From Bacteroidota bacterium (GTDB lineage Bacteria > Bacteroidota > Bacteroidia > AKYH767-A > 2013-40CM-41-45), in assembly GCA_016721305.1 (NCBI GenBank), contig JADKIH010000007.1:1-64000 (forward strand): DNA of 64,000 nucleotides, read 5' to 3'. Both the position numbers and the translations under genes were made by a program. How positions within the stretch are numbered: position 1 is the first letter of the stretch; every line of letters starts with the position of its first letter. Positions 1 to 10,245 of this stretch are shown here, in pieces. The notes under the pieces were generated by a model, which was given only the letters and a program-made list of their open reading frames with translations, was not told the origin of the DNA and made no database searches.

Positions 1-1
1 T

Positions 2-668
2 GCTAAGCTATCAGATAACAATTGGAAACAAAGTGAGATTGATAGTATGCAAAATATGAAAGAGGCTTTGATTTCTATTATTCAATCGCTGATTAGTTTT
101 AATCAAATCGCTATTCAATCGATAAAGAATACTACTTCGAATCATGTTGACCTCTTAAGTAATATAAATACTTCAATCAATGCTCAGGAGATATATGAAA
201 CAAACGAAGTTCAGGTAAATGATATTTATTATGGTACTGCTGCAATTGGCAACGGTGATGATGTAGCAGGCTATGAAGCAACACTACTTAGCATTGCTCA
301 ACTTTGCCCTCTCTCCGACGGCCCGGCTGTTTATCACGCACGAGCACTCTATAGTTTGATTGATCCGGATCAGGATTATGACGACGATATCAGTTGTGTT
401 CAGAATGGGTATTATTTCAGAATGCAACAAGGGGTCAAACATAAGAGTTCTGTATTTCCGAATCCAACTAGTGGTGATGTCACAATCGTTTACAAATTTC
501 AATCTGAATACATATCTTCAATTAGAAGATATGTATGGGAGAACGTGTTTGATGACAAAGCTGAAGGCAAATTCGGATTCTCATTTGCTTAATCTAAGTA
601 ATTTTGAAAATGGCATTTATACCTATCGCTTGTTTTGTCAAGAAGCACATTGGATATTGGAAAGATAA
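2..668 (+). CDS. C-terminal end of a T9SS cargo protein (copy A1, partial, frameshifted)
   Basis: The reading frame is already open at the left edge, so the N-terminus lies outside the window. The visible part has a conserved block around positions 270-420 (core CPLSDGPAVYHARALY, then an acidic stretch ending in CVQNGYY). A type A T9SS sorting domain follows, starting at VFPNPTSGDV. After about position 500 the first frame runs into unrelated residues and stops at 592. The rest of the sorting domain (LEDMYGRTCL...NGIYTYRL) continues in another frame to the stop at 666-668, so a small indel near 490-520 is implied. The protein is probably exported through the Sec system and T9SS to the cell surface. 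A shorter second copy lies at 2148-2639. The function of the passenger part is unknown. Confidence 0.7.
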
Positions 669-677
669 TTCAGTAAA

Positions 678-2144
678 ATGAAAATAAAACTCGTAGGTGC
701 TTTTCTGATTGTCGGAATAACACTTTCTATTTGGGCAAGGGATAAGTAACCTATGGATAATGGGCTATGACTGTTGTAACCCGCCATTTTCGGGTATGAA
801 TTTGGATTTTAACTCTGGTTCATTGGTAATGTCTCCTGCTCAACGATACATGAATTTTGATGAGACTAATGCTGAGATTTGCGATTCAAGTGGGAATTTA
901 TTATTTTATTCAAACGGAATTTATATTGCAAATGCTCTTGACGACACTATGCAAAATGGAAGCGGATTAAATCCATCTGATTTCACAACTGCACATACAC
1001 AATATGGCCTCACATTACCTCAAGGGAATCTTGTAATTCCGTTTCCGGAAGATTCAAATAAATATTATCTATTCCATGAAACAAGCGACGACCGATTTAA
1101 TACCTATTCATCGTTTTATTTATATTATTCGGTCATAGACATGAATTTTAACAATGGCCTAGGTGCAGTCGTTCAGAAAAATAATGTATTGCTAAACGAC
1201 TCATTGGTTTCGGGAAGAATTACCGCTTGCAAGCATGCCAATGGACGTGACTGGTGGATTTTTGCTCCGAGATATATGAACGGAATAATGTATGGAATTC
1301 CTTGTGACACCCTCAGGGAATTCAAGGCCCTTGGCTTAAAAATATGGTAACTCATGAGATAATTGGTTTGGGCAAGCAGTGTTTTCACAACAAGGAAATA
1401 AATTCGCATACTATGAGCCTAATGGCGATTTAGATATTTGGGATTTCGACAGGTGTAGTGGTAATTTCACAAGTCAGGTTCATATTGATATTAACGATTC
1501 CGCTGCGGAGGAGGAACCGCTTTTTCGAGCAGTGGAAGATATTTATATATTTCAAGTATGTCTTATATGTATCAGTTTGATATGCTTGCAAATGACATTG
1601 ATAGTTCGAAAGTTATTGTAGGTGTTTACGATGGATATACATCATATACTTTACCGACTACCTTTTATCTATCTGCACTCGCTCCAGATGGGAAAATCTA
1701 CACAAATAGCGGAAATAGTAGCACGGAAATTCATGTTATCAACTATCCTGATAGTTCCGGATTATCTTGTGATTTTTGTCAACACTGCGTATTTCTTCCA
1801 GGTGCAAATGCCTTTACTATGCCTAATCACCCAAATTATTTCTTAGGGCATTGGCGGAACTGTCTGCGACAGTCTACCAACGGGAAGTACACTATTCGAA
1901 AGCCAGTAGACGAATACTCTATTTTCCCAAACCGTCGAATGTTGATTTGTATGTTAACCTTGGAAGCGAAAAAATTGGATCGGCTAAGGTTTTCAATTCA
2001 CTAGGACAATTTGTTTCAATGGAAGGAGAAATTTTTAAGAATGAATATTTACACTTTGATGTATCGGGACTTGAAAGAGGGTTTTACTATGTTGAAATCT
2101 TTACTGCTAAACAGAAAGTAGTACGTAAATTTATCCGTGGGTAG
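678..2144 (+). CDS. T9SS cargo protein, propeller-like (copy B1, multiply frameshifted)
   Basis: This is a full-length relative of the gene at 2636-4112, broken by at least four indels. It opens with a signal-peptide-like start (MKIKLVGAFLIVGI), and the frame is lost near 735. The block around LWIMGYDCCNPPFSGM continues in the frame running 760-1350. Further pieces lie at 1379-1520, 1558-1850 and 1930-2144. The last piece is a type A sorting domain ending in FYYVEIFTAKQKVVRKF. The N-terminal region (G-lLFYSNGIYIAN, then PFPEDSNKYYLFHE) resembles the large Bacteroidota family of secreted proteins with repeated beta-sheet blades and a C-terminal T9SS tag. No enzymatic motif is seen. More indels than in its sister copy suggest sequencing error, decay of a redundant copy, or both. 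Confidence 0.6.
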
Positions 2145-2147
2145 AAA

Positions 2148-2639
2148 ATGGCTGGGGCGAATGTAAATCCGGTAAAGGATATTTATTATAGCACTGTTGC
2201 AATTGGAAACGGTGATGATGTAGCAGGCTATGAAACAACATTACTAAGCATTGCACAACTTTGCCCTCTCTCCGACGGCCCGGCTGTTTATCACGCACGA
2301 GCACTCTACAGTTTGATTGACCCAGACCAGGATTACGATGACGACATTACCTGTGTTCAGAATGGTTATTATTTCAGAATGCAACAAGGGATCAACCGTA
2401 AAAGTTCTGTATTTCCAAATCCAACAAGTGGTGAAGTAACGATTGTCTGCTTAGCTCCTGAGAATACTCTACTTGAAATTCTCGATATATGCGGAAAGGT
2501 GTGTTTTCAATCGAAACTAAACTCGAACTCAGATTCACATGTAATAAATTTATCTCGATTAGAGAATGGTATGTATACTTATCGCTTGATGAGTCAAGAT
2601 GTTTTATTTGACATGGGTAAAATTATCATAAATAAATGA
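2148..2639 (+). CDS. Truncated T9SS cargo tail (copy A2)
   Basis: This 163-residue frame repeats the C-terminal region of the gene at 2-668: the same CPLSDGPAVYHARALY block and acidic stretch, then an intact type A sorting domain (VFPNPTSGEV ... NGMYTYRL ... KIIINK). It starts three bases after the stop of the preceding gene, and it has no signal peptide. It therefore looks like the tail of a gene copied by tandem duplication rather than an independently designed gene. If translated, the product would lack an export signal and so would be unlikely to reach T9SS. Its stop overlaps the ATG of the next gene (ATGA). It could be expressed only as part of a polycistronic message or could be a relic. 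Confidence 0.55.
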   Translation: MAGANVNPVKDIYYSTVAIGNGDDVAGYETTLLSIAQLCPLSDGPAVYHARALYSLIDPDQDYDDDITCVQNGYYFRMQQGINRKSSVFPNPTSGEVTIVCLAPENTLLEILDICGKVCFQSKLNSNSDSHVINLSRLENGMYTYRLMSQDVLFDMGKIIINK

Positions 2640-4112
2640 GAATGAAATACTGCTATACTCTAGTTTTTATGTTGAGCATTTATTTTTCTTCGGCTGGGCA
2701 GGGAATAAATAACCTATGGCTGATGGGTTATGACTGTTGTAACCCACCATTCTCCGGCATGAATTTAGATTTCAGTTCAGGTTCATTAGTTATGACACCA
2801 ATTCAACGCTATATGAATTTTAACTGTACTAATGGGGAAATTTGCGACTCACATGGCAATCTATTATTTTATTCAAACGGAATTTATATAGCCAATTCAT
2901 TAGACGATACAATGCAAAACGGAAGTGGGTTAAACCCAGGTGCTTTTACAACTTATAGAAATGAATACGGGTTGAGTTTACCACAAGCGAACCTCATTAT
3001 TCCTTTTCCTGAGGATACTTCTAAATATTACTTATTTCACGAAACTTGCGATGATTGGCATCAAACATATTCAACATTTTATCTATACTATTCGGTCATA
3101 GACATGAGTCTGAATAATGGCTTGGGTGCAGTTGTTCAAAAAAACAATGTGTTACTTCAAGATTCTCTTGTTGAAGGCAGGATCACAGCATGTAAACATG
3201 CAAATGGGCGTGACTGGTGGATTTTTGCTCCGAGGTTTATGAATGGAATGATGTATGAATACCTTGTGACACCTCAGGGGATTCAAGGCCCGTGGCTTAA
3301 AAAATATGGTAACTCATCGAGATATTTGGTTTGGGCAAGCAGTGTTTTCACCGCAAGGAAATAAATTCGCCTACTATGAACCTTACGGCGATTTGGATAT
3401 CTGGGATTTCGATAGGTGTAGTGGAGCTTTCACAAATCAGGTTCACATAGATATCAATGATTCTGCGTTTGCAGGAGGGGCAGCTTTTTCGCAAAGCGGA
3501 CGTTATCTCTATATTTCTAGCACTTCGTATATGTATCAATTTGATGTGCTGTCCAACAACATTGATAGCTCAAAAACAATTGTCGGTATTTATGACGGAT
3601 ATACATCCTATACATTGCCGACTGTCTTTTATCTTTCGGCTCTTGCTCCAGACGGAAAAATTTATACAAATAGCGGAAATAGCAGCACAGAAATTCATGT
3701 CATCAACTATCCTGACAGTGCCGGACTATCTTGTGATTTCTGTCAGCACTGTGTTTTTCTTCCGGGTGCAAATGCTTTTACCATGCCGAACCACCCGAAC
3801 TACTTTCTAGGTGCTGAAGGTGGTACTGTGTGTGATAGCTTGCCAACCGGAATTTCCACAATTCGAAAACCGGTTAACGACTATTCCATTTTTCCGAATC
3901 CATCCACTGTAGATTTATACATCAACCTCGATAATGAAAGGATTGAATCGGTTTCTGTTTTTAATTCACTTGGGCAACAAGTTTCAGTTGGAGGAGATAT
4001 TATTAAAAACGAATACCTTCATTTTAATGTGGAGAATCTTAAAAATGGTTTCTACTACATCGAGTTATTAACGGCTAAACAAAAGGTTATCAGAACGTTT
4101 GTGAAACAGTAG
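2636..4112 (+). CDS. T9SS cargo protein, propeller-like (copy B2, one frameshift)
   Basis: About 491 residues. The signal peptide is MRMKYCYTLVFMLSIYFSSAGQ; the mature part begins GINNLWLMGYDCC. Conserved elements are LLFYSNGIYIAN, IIPFPEDTSKYYLFHE and CKHANGRDWWIFAPRF in the first frame, then FGQAVFSPQGNKFAYYEP and GAAFSQSGRYLYIS in the second. The C-terminus is a type A T9SS sorting domain (SIFPNPSTVDLYINL ... NGFYYIELLTAKQKV). The frame changes near 3310-3345. The sequence on both sides is intact, so I treat this as one gene. Secreted and anchored at the outer surface by T9SS (established for this C-terminal domain). The role of the body is unknown; blade-like repeats suggest a binding or scaffolding protein (inference). 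Confidence 0.7.
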
Positions 4113-4293
4113 CAGTTGCGAAGCATACTAATAAAATTTGGATAAAGAGATATTCCACTCAAACAGCTCCGGTTTTTTTCTAACCAATTTGAATTTTAAT
4201 TCGGAGTAAATAACCTCTGATTTTCGGAACAAGCCTAACTTAGCCTGATAATGATGGTTTAGCCTTTATTTTTTTCTGTTTCGTTTCGTCGAA

Positions 4294-4484
4294 ATGTTAC
4301 AGATTTTTTTGTTGGAGGCATTTTTGGTCTATTTTGGTTTGTTTTATTTATTCTAGAACTAGGACACCTAAGTGTTTTAATAAATAATAGTAAATTTGAG
4401 AATCAATTTGTTATGGTTTTTTTAGTATTTGTTACGGGGTTGATATATATCATAATGGGATTTTTAAAAAGAAATGAAAATTGA
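4294..4484 (+). CDS. Possible small membrane protein (frameshifted)
   Basis: In the gap between converging genes, one frame ending at 4484 reads as a strongly hydrophobic peptide with two potential membrane segments (GIFGLFWFVLFILELG, then FVMVFLVFVTGLIYIIMGF) and a basic tail (LKRNEN). That frame has no ATG at its beginning. An ATG at 4294 in another frame would join it if one base were gained or lost in the run of seven T at 4304-4310. About 60 residues would result. No family is recognised. AT-rich sequence can give hydrophobic frames by chance, so this is a low-confidence call. Confidence 0.3.
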
Positions 4485-4518
4485 AATGACCAAGTTTCGC
4501 CGTATCAGTGATCGGGTT

Positions 4519-4592
4519 GATCTGTCGTTCATCGTCCGCGGAAAATGTTTGTTCAATGGATACAGCTTTTTGCGGACGATGAACGACAGATT
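4519..4592 (+). terminator. Long stem-loop, probable terminator after the T9SS pair
   Basis: A perfect 19-base inverted repeat (4521-4539 with 4572-4590, arm tctgtcgttcatcgtccgc) is extended inward by G-U and A-T pairs to 4544/4567, with a loop of about 22 bases. It is followed on the plus strand by ttttt. It lies between converging transcription units (T9SS genes on plus, ispE on minus). The stem is longer than most intrinsic terminators, so a small mobile inverted-repeat element is an alternative. Confidence 0.5.
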
Positions 4593-4748
4593 TTTAAAAA
4601 AAGGCGCCTGTCTTCCCCGGAAGGGAACTCGTGTGTTCTAAGTGACGACGCAAATCAAATTTTTTGTTTTTGAGATCACTTCTAATAAATTGTAGGGCTT
4701 AGTAAAGCTATGAAAGAGGATAAAGCTGTAAATCACTAGAGTTTAATT

Positions 4749-5564
4749 TCACAACCATCCGCTCCAAACTGTCGACGACCGGAAATAGGTATTGAGATGT
4801 TTTTCTTCTTTGAAAATACCATACACCGTAGACCCACTCCCGCTCATCGCAGCATATAAAGCACCCTGTTTATACAACCTTAACTTGATATTCTTAATCG
4901 TCGGATATTTTTCAAAAACCGGCAATTCAAAATCGTTTTCAATGTGATCTTTCCAGCTTTCAATCGGTTGTTGAATGAGATCTTTGAGAGAGGCTTTTCG
5001 TTTAACAGGTTTGATCCACGAATAGGCTTCGGCTGTATTCACATGGATTCTTGGTTTGATGAGAACGATGAATAACCCTTCGGTCTTCAAACTAATCTGC
5101 TCAAATTTATCTCCCTTCTCAAAAGCATACAGTGGTTTGTTGTGCAGGAAGAACGGACAATCGCTTCCCAATCGTGCAGCGTAGTTTTCAATTTGCTCAT
5201 CCGAAATTTTCAGATTGAACATTTTGTTTAACATGACGAGCGAAAAGGCTGCATCTGAAGAACCGCCACCGAGACCGGCACCGATTGGAATGATCTTATG
5301 CAAGTGGAATCGGGCATGAGGAAGAGGGAAATCGGTGCGGAGAAGTTCGTAAGCTTTCAGGCACAAATTATTTTCTTTCGATCCGAAGATTCGAATGCCG
5401 GTGCTCTTGAATTCTGTTGGTTGATCGGCTTCGGCGGGAACAATTTCCAGCACGTCTTGCCAGGGAACCGGAACCATAATGGATTCCAGATTGTGATAGC
5501 CATCGGGTCTTTTTCCGGTGATGTGTAAACCGATATTGATTTTACAATTGGGGAAAGAAACCAC
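4749..5564 (-). CDS. ispE: 4-diphosphocytidyl-2-C-methyl-D-erythritol kinase
   Basis: ATP-dependent phosphorylation of CDP-methylerythritol in the MEP (non-mevalonate) isoprenoid pathway; cytoplasmic. The 271-residue protein is of normal family length. It carries the GHMP-kinase ATP loop PIGAGLGGGSSDAAF (residues 93-107), an N-terminal lysine in NCKINIGL, the GSDCPFF segment and the C-terminal AAMSGSGSTVYGIF motif. The reading frame is intact. It is the last gene of a tight minus-strand run accA, guaD, ispE (spacing about 30 and 23 bases), so co-transcription is likely. Confidence 0.95.
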   Translation of the reverse strand: MVSFPNCKINIGLHITGKRPDGYHNLESIMVPVPWQDVLEIVPAEADQPTEFKSTGIRIFGSKENNLCLKAYELLRTDFPLPHARFHLHKIIPIGAGLGGGSSDAAFSLVMLNKMFNLKISDEQIENYAARLGSDCPFFLHNKPLYAFEKGDKFEQISLKTEGLFIVLIKPRIHVNTAEAYSWIKPVKRKASLKDLIQQPIESWKDHIENDFELPVFEKYPTIKNIKLRLYKQGALYAAMSGSGSTVYGIFKEEKHLNTYFRSSTVWSGWL

Positions 5565-5587
5565 GATGAGAAATAATTAGCGAGTGA

Positions 5588-6058
5588 TTAGTATTCGGTT
5601 TTATCCGATTTAGCTGCCCATTCTTTGAAGGCTTCGAGCGCTTCTTTTTCCATCATACGAACGAGTGGAATGCGTCGTTTGTCGTATGAAAGTTCGAGCT
5701 CTTTGTAAATGAAATCATCGTCGAAACCGATGCCGGCTGCATCCGTTTTTGAATTGGCATAATATACTTTTGAAGGACGAGCCCAGTAAATTGCCGCCAT
5801 ACACATCGGACATGGTTCGCAACTGGTGTAGATTTCGCAATCGTCGAGCTGGAATGTATTGAGTGCTTTGCAGGCTTCACGGATGGCTACGACCTCGGCA
5901 TGAGCCGTCGGGTCATTTGTAGAGACAACACGATTAAAGTCACGGGCAATGATTTCACCGTTTTTAACAACGACGGCACCAAACGGACCACCGGTATTAT
6001 TGCGCATGGTTTCGAATGAAAGGCGGATAGCCTCATTCATAAAAGATTCTTTCGACAC
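5588..6058 (-). CDS. guaD: Guanine deaminase (cytidine-deaminase fold)
   Basis: Predicted to convert guanine to xanthine and ammonia in purine salvage or catabolism. It is 156 residues, the length of the Bacillus-type GuaD. Zinc-binding motifs are TAHAE (H53, catalytic E55) and SCEPCPMC (C83 and C86). The stretch from LDDCEIYTSCEPCPMC to IYWARP, together with the later AGIGFDDDFIYKE, is the GuaD signature and separates it from the tRNA adenosine deaminase TadA. The substrate assignment rests on these family features. It sits between accA and ispE on the minus strand with short gaps. Confidence 0.88.
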   Translation of the reverse strand: MSKESFMNEAIRLSFETMRNNTGGPFGAVVVKNGEIIARDFNRVVSTNDPTAHAEVVAIREACKALNTFQLDDCEIYTSCEPCPMCMAAIYWARPSKVYYANSKTDAAGIGFDDDFIYKELELSYDKRRIPLVRMMEKEALEAFKEWAAKSDKTEY

Positions 6059-6088
6059 AATAGTATTTTTGAAAAGTGATTAGCTGAG

Positions 6089-7042
6089 TTACTCTACAAC
6101 AACGCCCATTGAACTGAATTTGTCAATGCGTTTGTCGACGAGGTCTTTTATAGAGTCTTTCTTGAGAACGGCCAAATGCTTGATGATTTCATTCTTGACA
6201 ATCTTAAACATTTGCTCCGGCTGAGTGTGCGCTCCACCGATCGGTTCACGGATAATTCCGTCGATCAGTTTCTGCTTGAGCATATCTTCTGCTGTCAGCT
6301 TTAAAACTTCGGCAGCACGTTCTTTATAATCCCAGCTTCTCCAGAGGATTGAAGAGCATGATTCAGGAGAGATCACCGAGTACCAGGTGTTTTCGAGCAT
6401 GAGTACGCGATCGCCGATACCGATTCCTAAAGCACCGCCGGAAGCACCTTCACCGATGATGATGCAAATGATGGGAACTTTCAGACGGGCCATTTCGAAA
6501 AGATTGCGGGCAATAGCTTCGCCTTGTCCGCGCTCTTCAGCTTCGAGTCCGGGATATGCTCCGGGCGTATCGATGAGCGTGATAACAGGCTTATTGAATT
6601 TCTCTGCCATCTTCATTAGACGAAGAGCTTTGCGATAACCTTCCGGATTCGCCATTCCGAAATTACGGAACTGACGTTGTTTAGTAGTCGCACCTTTCTG
6701 CTGGCCAATGATCATCACCGAATGTCCGTCGATCGATCCTAAGCCACCTACAATGGCTTTATCGTCCTTCACCGTGCGATCTCCGAAGAGCTCAACGAAG
6801 TTCTTATCGGTAATAGCATCTATGTAGGATAGGGTATATGGGCGATCCGGGTGACGGGATAACTGAACACGTTGCCATGGAGTCAGGTTCGAGTAGAGAT
6901 TTTTGCGGGTTTCTTCCAGTTTCAATTCCAACTGACGGACAGCCACGCTAACATCCACTTTACTTTTTTCACCAATTTGTTTTTGCTTCTCGATTTGATC
7001 GATCAGGTCAGAAATTGGTTTTTCGAAATCTAGAAAATTCAT
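6089..7042 (-). CDS. accA: Acetyl-CoA carboxylase carboxyltransferase, alpha subunit
   Basis: Transfers the carboxyl group from biotin-BCCP to acetyl-CoA to give malonyl-CoA, the first committed step of fatty acid synthesis; works with AccD, which is not in this window. At 317 residues it has normal length and an intact frame. The N-terminal coiled region (EKPISDLIDQIEKQK) is followed by RPYTLSYIDAI, the IIGQQKGATTKQRQFRNFGM block and the acyl-CoA binding region GEGASGGALGIGIGD. It is the first gene of the minus-strand accA-guaD-ispE run. Confidence 0.96.
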   Translation of the reverse strand: MNFLDFEKPISDLIDQIEKQKQIGEKSKVDVSVAVRQLELKLEETRKNLYSNLTPWQRVQLSRHPDRPYTLSYIDAITDKNFVELFGDRTVKDDKAIVGGLGSIDGHSVMIIGQQKGATTKQRQFRNFGMANPEGYRKALRLMKMAEKFNKPVITLIDTPGAYPGLEAEERGQGEAIARNLFEMARLKVPIICIIIGEGASGGALGIGIGDRVLMLENTWYSVISPESCSSILWRSWDYKERAAEVLKLTAEDMLKQKLIDGIIREPIGGAHTQPEQMFKIVKNEIIKHLAVLKKDSIKDLVDKRIDKFSSMGVVVE

Positions 7043-7112
7043 TCTTTCGATTGGTTAGAGCGATGCAAGATAAAAAAATCATCATTCTTTTCGGAAAATG
7101 CTTTCCGCTCAA

Positions 7113-8422
7113 TCACTTATTATACACAAGATGAACGTTTAAAACCGAATCGGACACAGTTAACTGATTCATTTCCAAAAACGAGCCTGCCTGTAGCTCG
7201 TAAATTTTATGAGCTGAGAAACAATAAACTACGTTATTCACATCATCGTACGTTCCGGCGAAGGCGTCATGTTGAGAAACGTTGACAGCACCTTGCGAAT
7301 CGGAATAAGTCCAAATTCCCTGATCGGTGAAGATAAGATCACCAATACCGATAGAAACTGCAGAACGGTATGTGATCCCGTTTTGGTCCCTTTTTAAAGT
7401 GATGGTATTGTCCGGAATTGAATAATCGTAAATCAATCCATGCAGATTCCGATTGCCGTAAATTCGCACATTTTGAGCATCCAAAGGAAGAATGGAGACG
7501 ATCTCAAAATCAATGGCAAGTTCATTTCTGGCCGTTCCGGAAGGGTAAAAGAACGAGCCGATTTTATACTCCATCGTGGCAGTTTTATAGAAGTCGGCAA
7601 GCAGAAAATCGGCACCCTTTAAGACATGTTTGAGTTGCAGAAACTGATTGCTCCCGGTTTGAAATTGTCGCTGGCCAAGCTCATTTACGCCTTGAATATT
7701 TCCATCCGAACATCCGATGTAATTAATCTCTTTATCAAATGAATAAGCCACCGAACTTACAGTTCCTGTTCCGGCCGGTTGGAAGTGAAATCGGGTAGAA
7801 TAATCATTCGCATCGATGCCTGATAGTCCTGCAGTTGAACCAAGAATATTGATCACTTTCGACCTCGAACTTAAAGAAGATCCGACGTAATCTGACCCGA
7901 TTGAACTCAATAAAACCGGCGAATTAAAATCGAGCTGATTGATGTTAACCATGTTTGCACCAGGGGCCGATAGATATACTATTCCTTCAAGCTGTTTTAC
8001 CAATCCGGAATAGGTGAAATTCCGGTCATAGCGGAATGATTCGCCGTTTGAAATAATCGTGACTTCGACAAAATAGATTCCGCTTTCCATATAGCTGTCG
8101 TTGAGCAGATAATCGCAGTTGATAGTGGTTGATTCAACATTCGGATAAAAACTCTGAATCGGTAGAGAAACAGCTTGAGCATTCGAAGAAACCTGAACAT
8201 CAACACGTTCGATTGAATAATTGCTTTGAACATCAACTGCAACAGGAACGGTGTCACTATAGGCAAAGCCCTGTCCGTCGGATGGACTCAAAAAGGAACA
8301 TTGAGCTTGAATGACCTTTTCTTTTTGCATCCGAATCCAAAGATAATCATCAGAGCAAAAGCTATTTGCACAAGAAAATTCCTGCGAAATCGTTTGATGA
8401 TGAAAGACGGGCTAATTGTCAT
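7113..8422 (-). CDS. Lipoprotein of unknown function (one frameshift)
   Basis: The main frame (8330 to 7113) begins without a signal peptide. Just upstream, in another frame, an ATG at 8422 starts a hydrophobic leader ending in a lipobox, FGFGC followed by KKK. Adding one A to the run of five A at 8325-8329 joins them into a lipoprotein of about 435 residues. The body begins with a segment like cadherin/Ig-type domains (FLSPSDGQGFAYSDTVPVAVDV). It continues with a repetitive beta-rich region that may be a propeller (for example YIGCSDGNIQGVNELGQRQF). No catalytic motif is seen. Probably anchored in the outer or inner membrane facing the periplasm. It is transcribed divergently from dnaB. Confidence 0.7.
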
Positions 8423-8553
8423 ATTTCGACGGCAATAAGGACATAAAGTTAGAAAGTTATTAACATACTTTCACCGACCTCGGCTTTTAATTAGCTTCGC
8501 ATCCCTTTCTCCAAAAAGTTTTCGGAGAGGAAGGAAATCCCTTCACCAATTTG

Positions 8554-8561
8554 TATATTTG
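8554..8561 (+). promoter_or_regulatory. Bacteroidota -7 promoter element of dnaB
   Basis: TATATTTG matches TAnnTTTG exactly. It ends only four bases before the dnaB ATG at 8566. In this phylum transcription starts a few bases after the element, so the message may be leaderless or nearly so. No clear TTTG -33 box at the ideal distance. Confidence 0.55.
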
Positions 8562-8565
8562 AGTT

Positions 8566-10103
8566 ATGTCGGAGTCAGGAGAACAAAAACTAAATGATGC
8601 TGTATCACGGAAACGTGTTGGAACGAGTAAAACCGCTTTCAATACTTTTCAGGCGCAGCAATTTGGAAAGCTTCCTCCTCAGGCATTGGATCTGGAAGAA
8701 GCGACTCTTGGTGCGTTGATGTTGGAAAAGATGCGCTCACGAAGGTGATCGATATTCTCCACCGGATTCATTTACAAAGATTCTCACAAGCTTATTTTCC
8801 AGGCCATCCGTCGTTTGTTTGAACGCTCGGAACCGATCGATATTCTTACCGTAACTAACGAGCTGAAGAAAAGCGGCGAGTTAGACATCGTAGGCGGACC
8901 GTATGCGATTACACAATTGACAAATCGTGTTGCATCGGCTGCCAATATCGAATACCACTCCCGTATCATTCTCCAGAAGCACATTCAACGCGAGTTGATC
9001 CGTATTTCGTCTGATACAATCCGAGATGCCTTTGAAGATACTTCCGACGTATTCCAGTTACTGGACCGCGCCGAGAAAAATCTCTTCGAAGTAGCACAAG
9101 GAAACATCCGTCGAAATTTCCAGGAGATGAGCACGATGGTAAGTGAGGCGTACAAGCAAATTGAAGCAGCTCGTTTACATGGAACCGGTGTTACGGGAGT
9201 TCAGTCCGGCTTTACGGATTTGGATCGTATCACATCAGGCTGGCAGAAATCGGATTTAGTCATTCTCGCGGCTCGTCCGGGTATGGGTAAAACGGCTTTC
9301 GTACTGTCTTTGGCCAGAAATGCTGCAATCGGATTTAATCGTCCTGTGGCAGTGTTCTCTTTGGAAATGTCTTCTGTACAGCTCGTACAACGTATGATCT
9401 CTTCTGAGACAGGTATTGCATCAGATAAGCTAAGAAAAGGAACTCTGGACAATACAGAGTGGCAAAAATTGGTTTCAATGACGGGCAAGCTTTCAAGCGC
9501 GCCGATTTAATAGACGATACACCATCGCTTTCTGTTTTCGACTTACGTTCAAAATGTCGTCGTCTGAAACAAATGCACAATATCGAATTGATCATCATCG
9601 ATTACTTGCAGCTCATGCGCGCCGAAGTGGATAACAAGGGCGGTAACCGTGAGCAGGAGATCAGTGCAATTTCACGATCATTGAAAGCGATTGCCAAGGA
9701 ATTGAACGTTCCGATCATCGCACTTTCTCAGTTGAGTCGTGCCGTTGAATCGCGTGGCGGTTCAAAGCGTCCACAGTTGAGTGACCTCCGTGAATCGGGA
9801 GCGATCGAGCAGGATGCCGACATGGTTACATTCATCTACCGTCCGGAATACTACGGAATGGAATACGATGAGGATAACAATCCGACAAAAGGCGTTGCCG
9901 AAATCATTATTGCCAAGCACAGAAATGGCGCTTTAGATACAGTGAAACTGAAATTCATCAGTCACCTCGCCAAGTTTACTGACTTAGATTATAGCGAAGA
10001 AGGAGGAGAAGCTCCAAGCGGATCCGTAATGGACTACCCGAACAATCGTATCATCGTGGGATCACGGATGAATGATATGCCGGATGAGGCGGCGCCGTTT
10101 TAA
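8566..10103 (+). CDS. dnaB: Replicative DNA helicase DnaB (frameshifted)
   Basis: Hexameric 5'-3' helicase of the replication fork. The pieces join as follows: N-terminal frame 8566 to about 8728; central frame 8772 to about 9507; C-terminal frame to 10103. Total about 510 residues, normal for DnaB. Motifs: PPQALDLEEATLGALML in the N-terminal domain; Walker A ARPGMGKTAF; FSLEMSS; Walker B-region IIIDYLQLM; ALSQLSRAVESRGG and SDLRESGAIEQDAD. Between 8726 and 8772 three one-base losses in short runs (GAAAAG, CCGG, ATTTA) restore the expected DALTKVIDILHR...SFYKDSHKLIFQA. A fourth is needed near 9505 before IDDTPSLSVFDLR. The gene is essential, so these are almost certainly sequence errors. An internal intein is not present. 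Confidence 0.92.
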
Positions 10104-10106
10104 GGT

Positions 10107-10141
10107 ATTGAATATTGAAAATTGAAGATTGAAGATTGATC
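10107..10141. repeat. Heptamer repeat ATTGAAG, five units
   Basis: Five consecutive 7-base units (attgaat, attgaaa, attgaag, attgaag, attgatc) begin three bases after the dnaB stop codon. Not coding. A second, different heptamer array lies 100 bases further on. Confidence 0.75.
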
Positions 10142-10245
10142 GGCGTGTAGGAATCTTTTAGGTTATGATTACACCGAACTTCATTTCATTACTAAGTAAT
10201 AAATTTTCTTCATTTTCGAACCTCGTACCCCGTTCCCCGTAGTCC

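Larger units (their letters stand above)
221..4112 (+). repeat. Tandem duplication of a two-gene T9SS unit
   Basis: The segment from about 221 to 2144 is repeated from about 2178 to 4112, an offset of about 1,957 bases. The junction of homology is the shared stretch gatatttatta at 221 and 2178. Identity is high but not complete (the block around 298-425 against 2259-2386 differs at roughly one base in ten). The duplication is therefore not recent and not an assembly stutter. It joins the tail of gene A to a complete gene B and repeats both, which explains the truncated copy at 2148-2639. Confidence 0.75.

Noticed and set aside
8726..9510. Programmed frameshifting or an intein in dnaB
   Set aside because: Breaks are single bases in short runs at conserved places, there is no slippery-site architecture and no intein-sized insertion.
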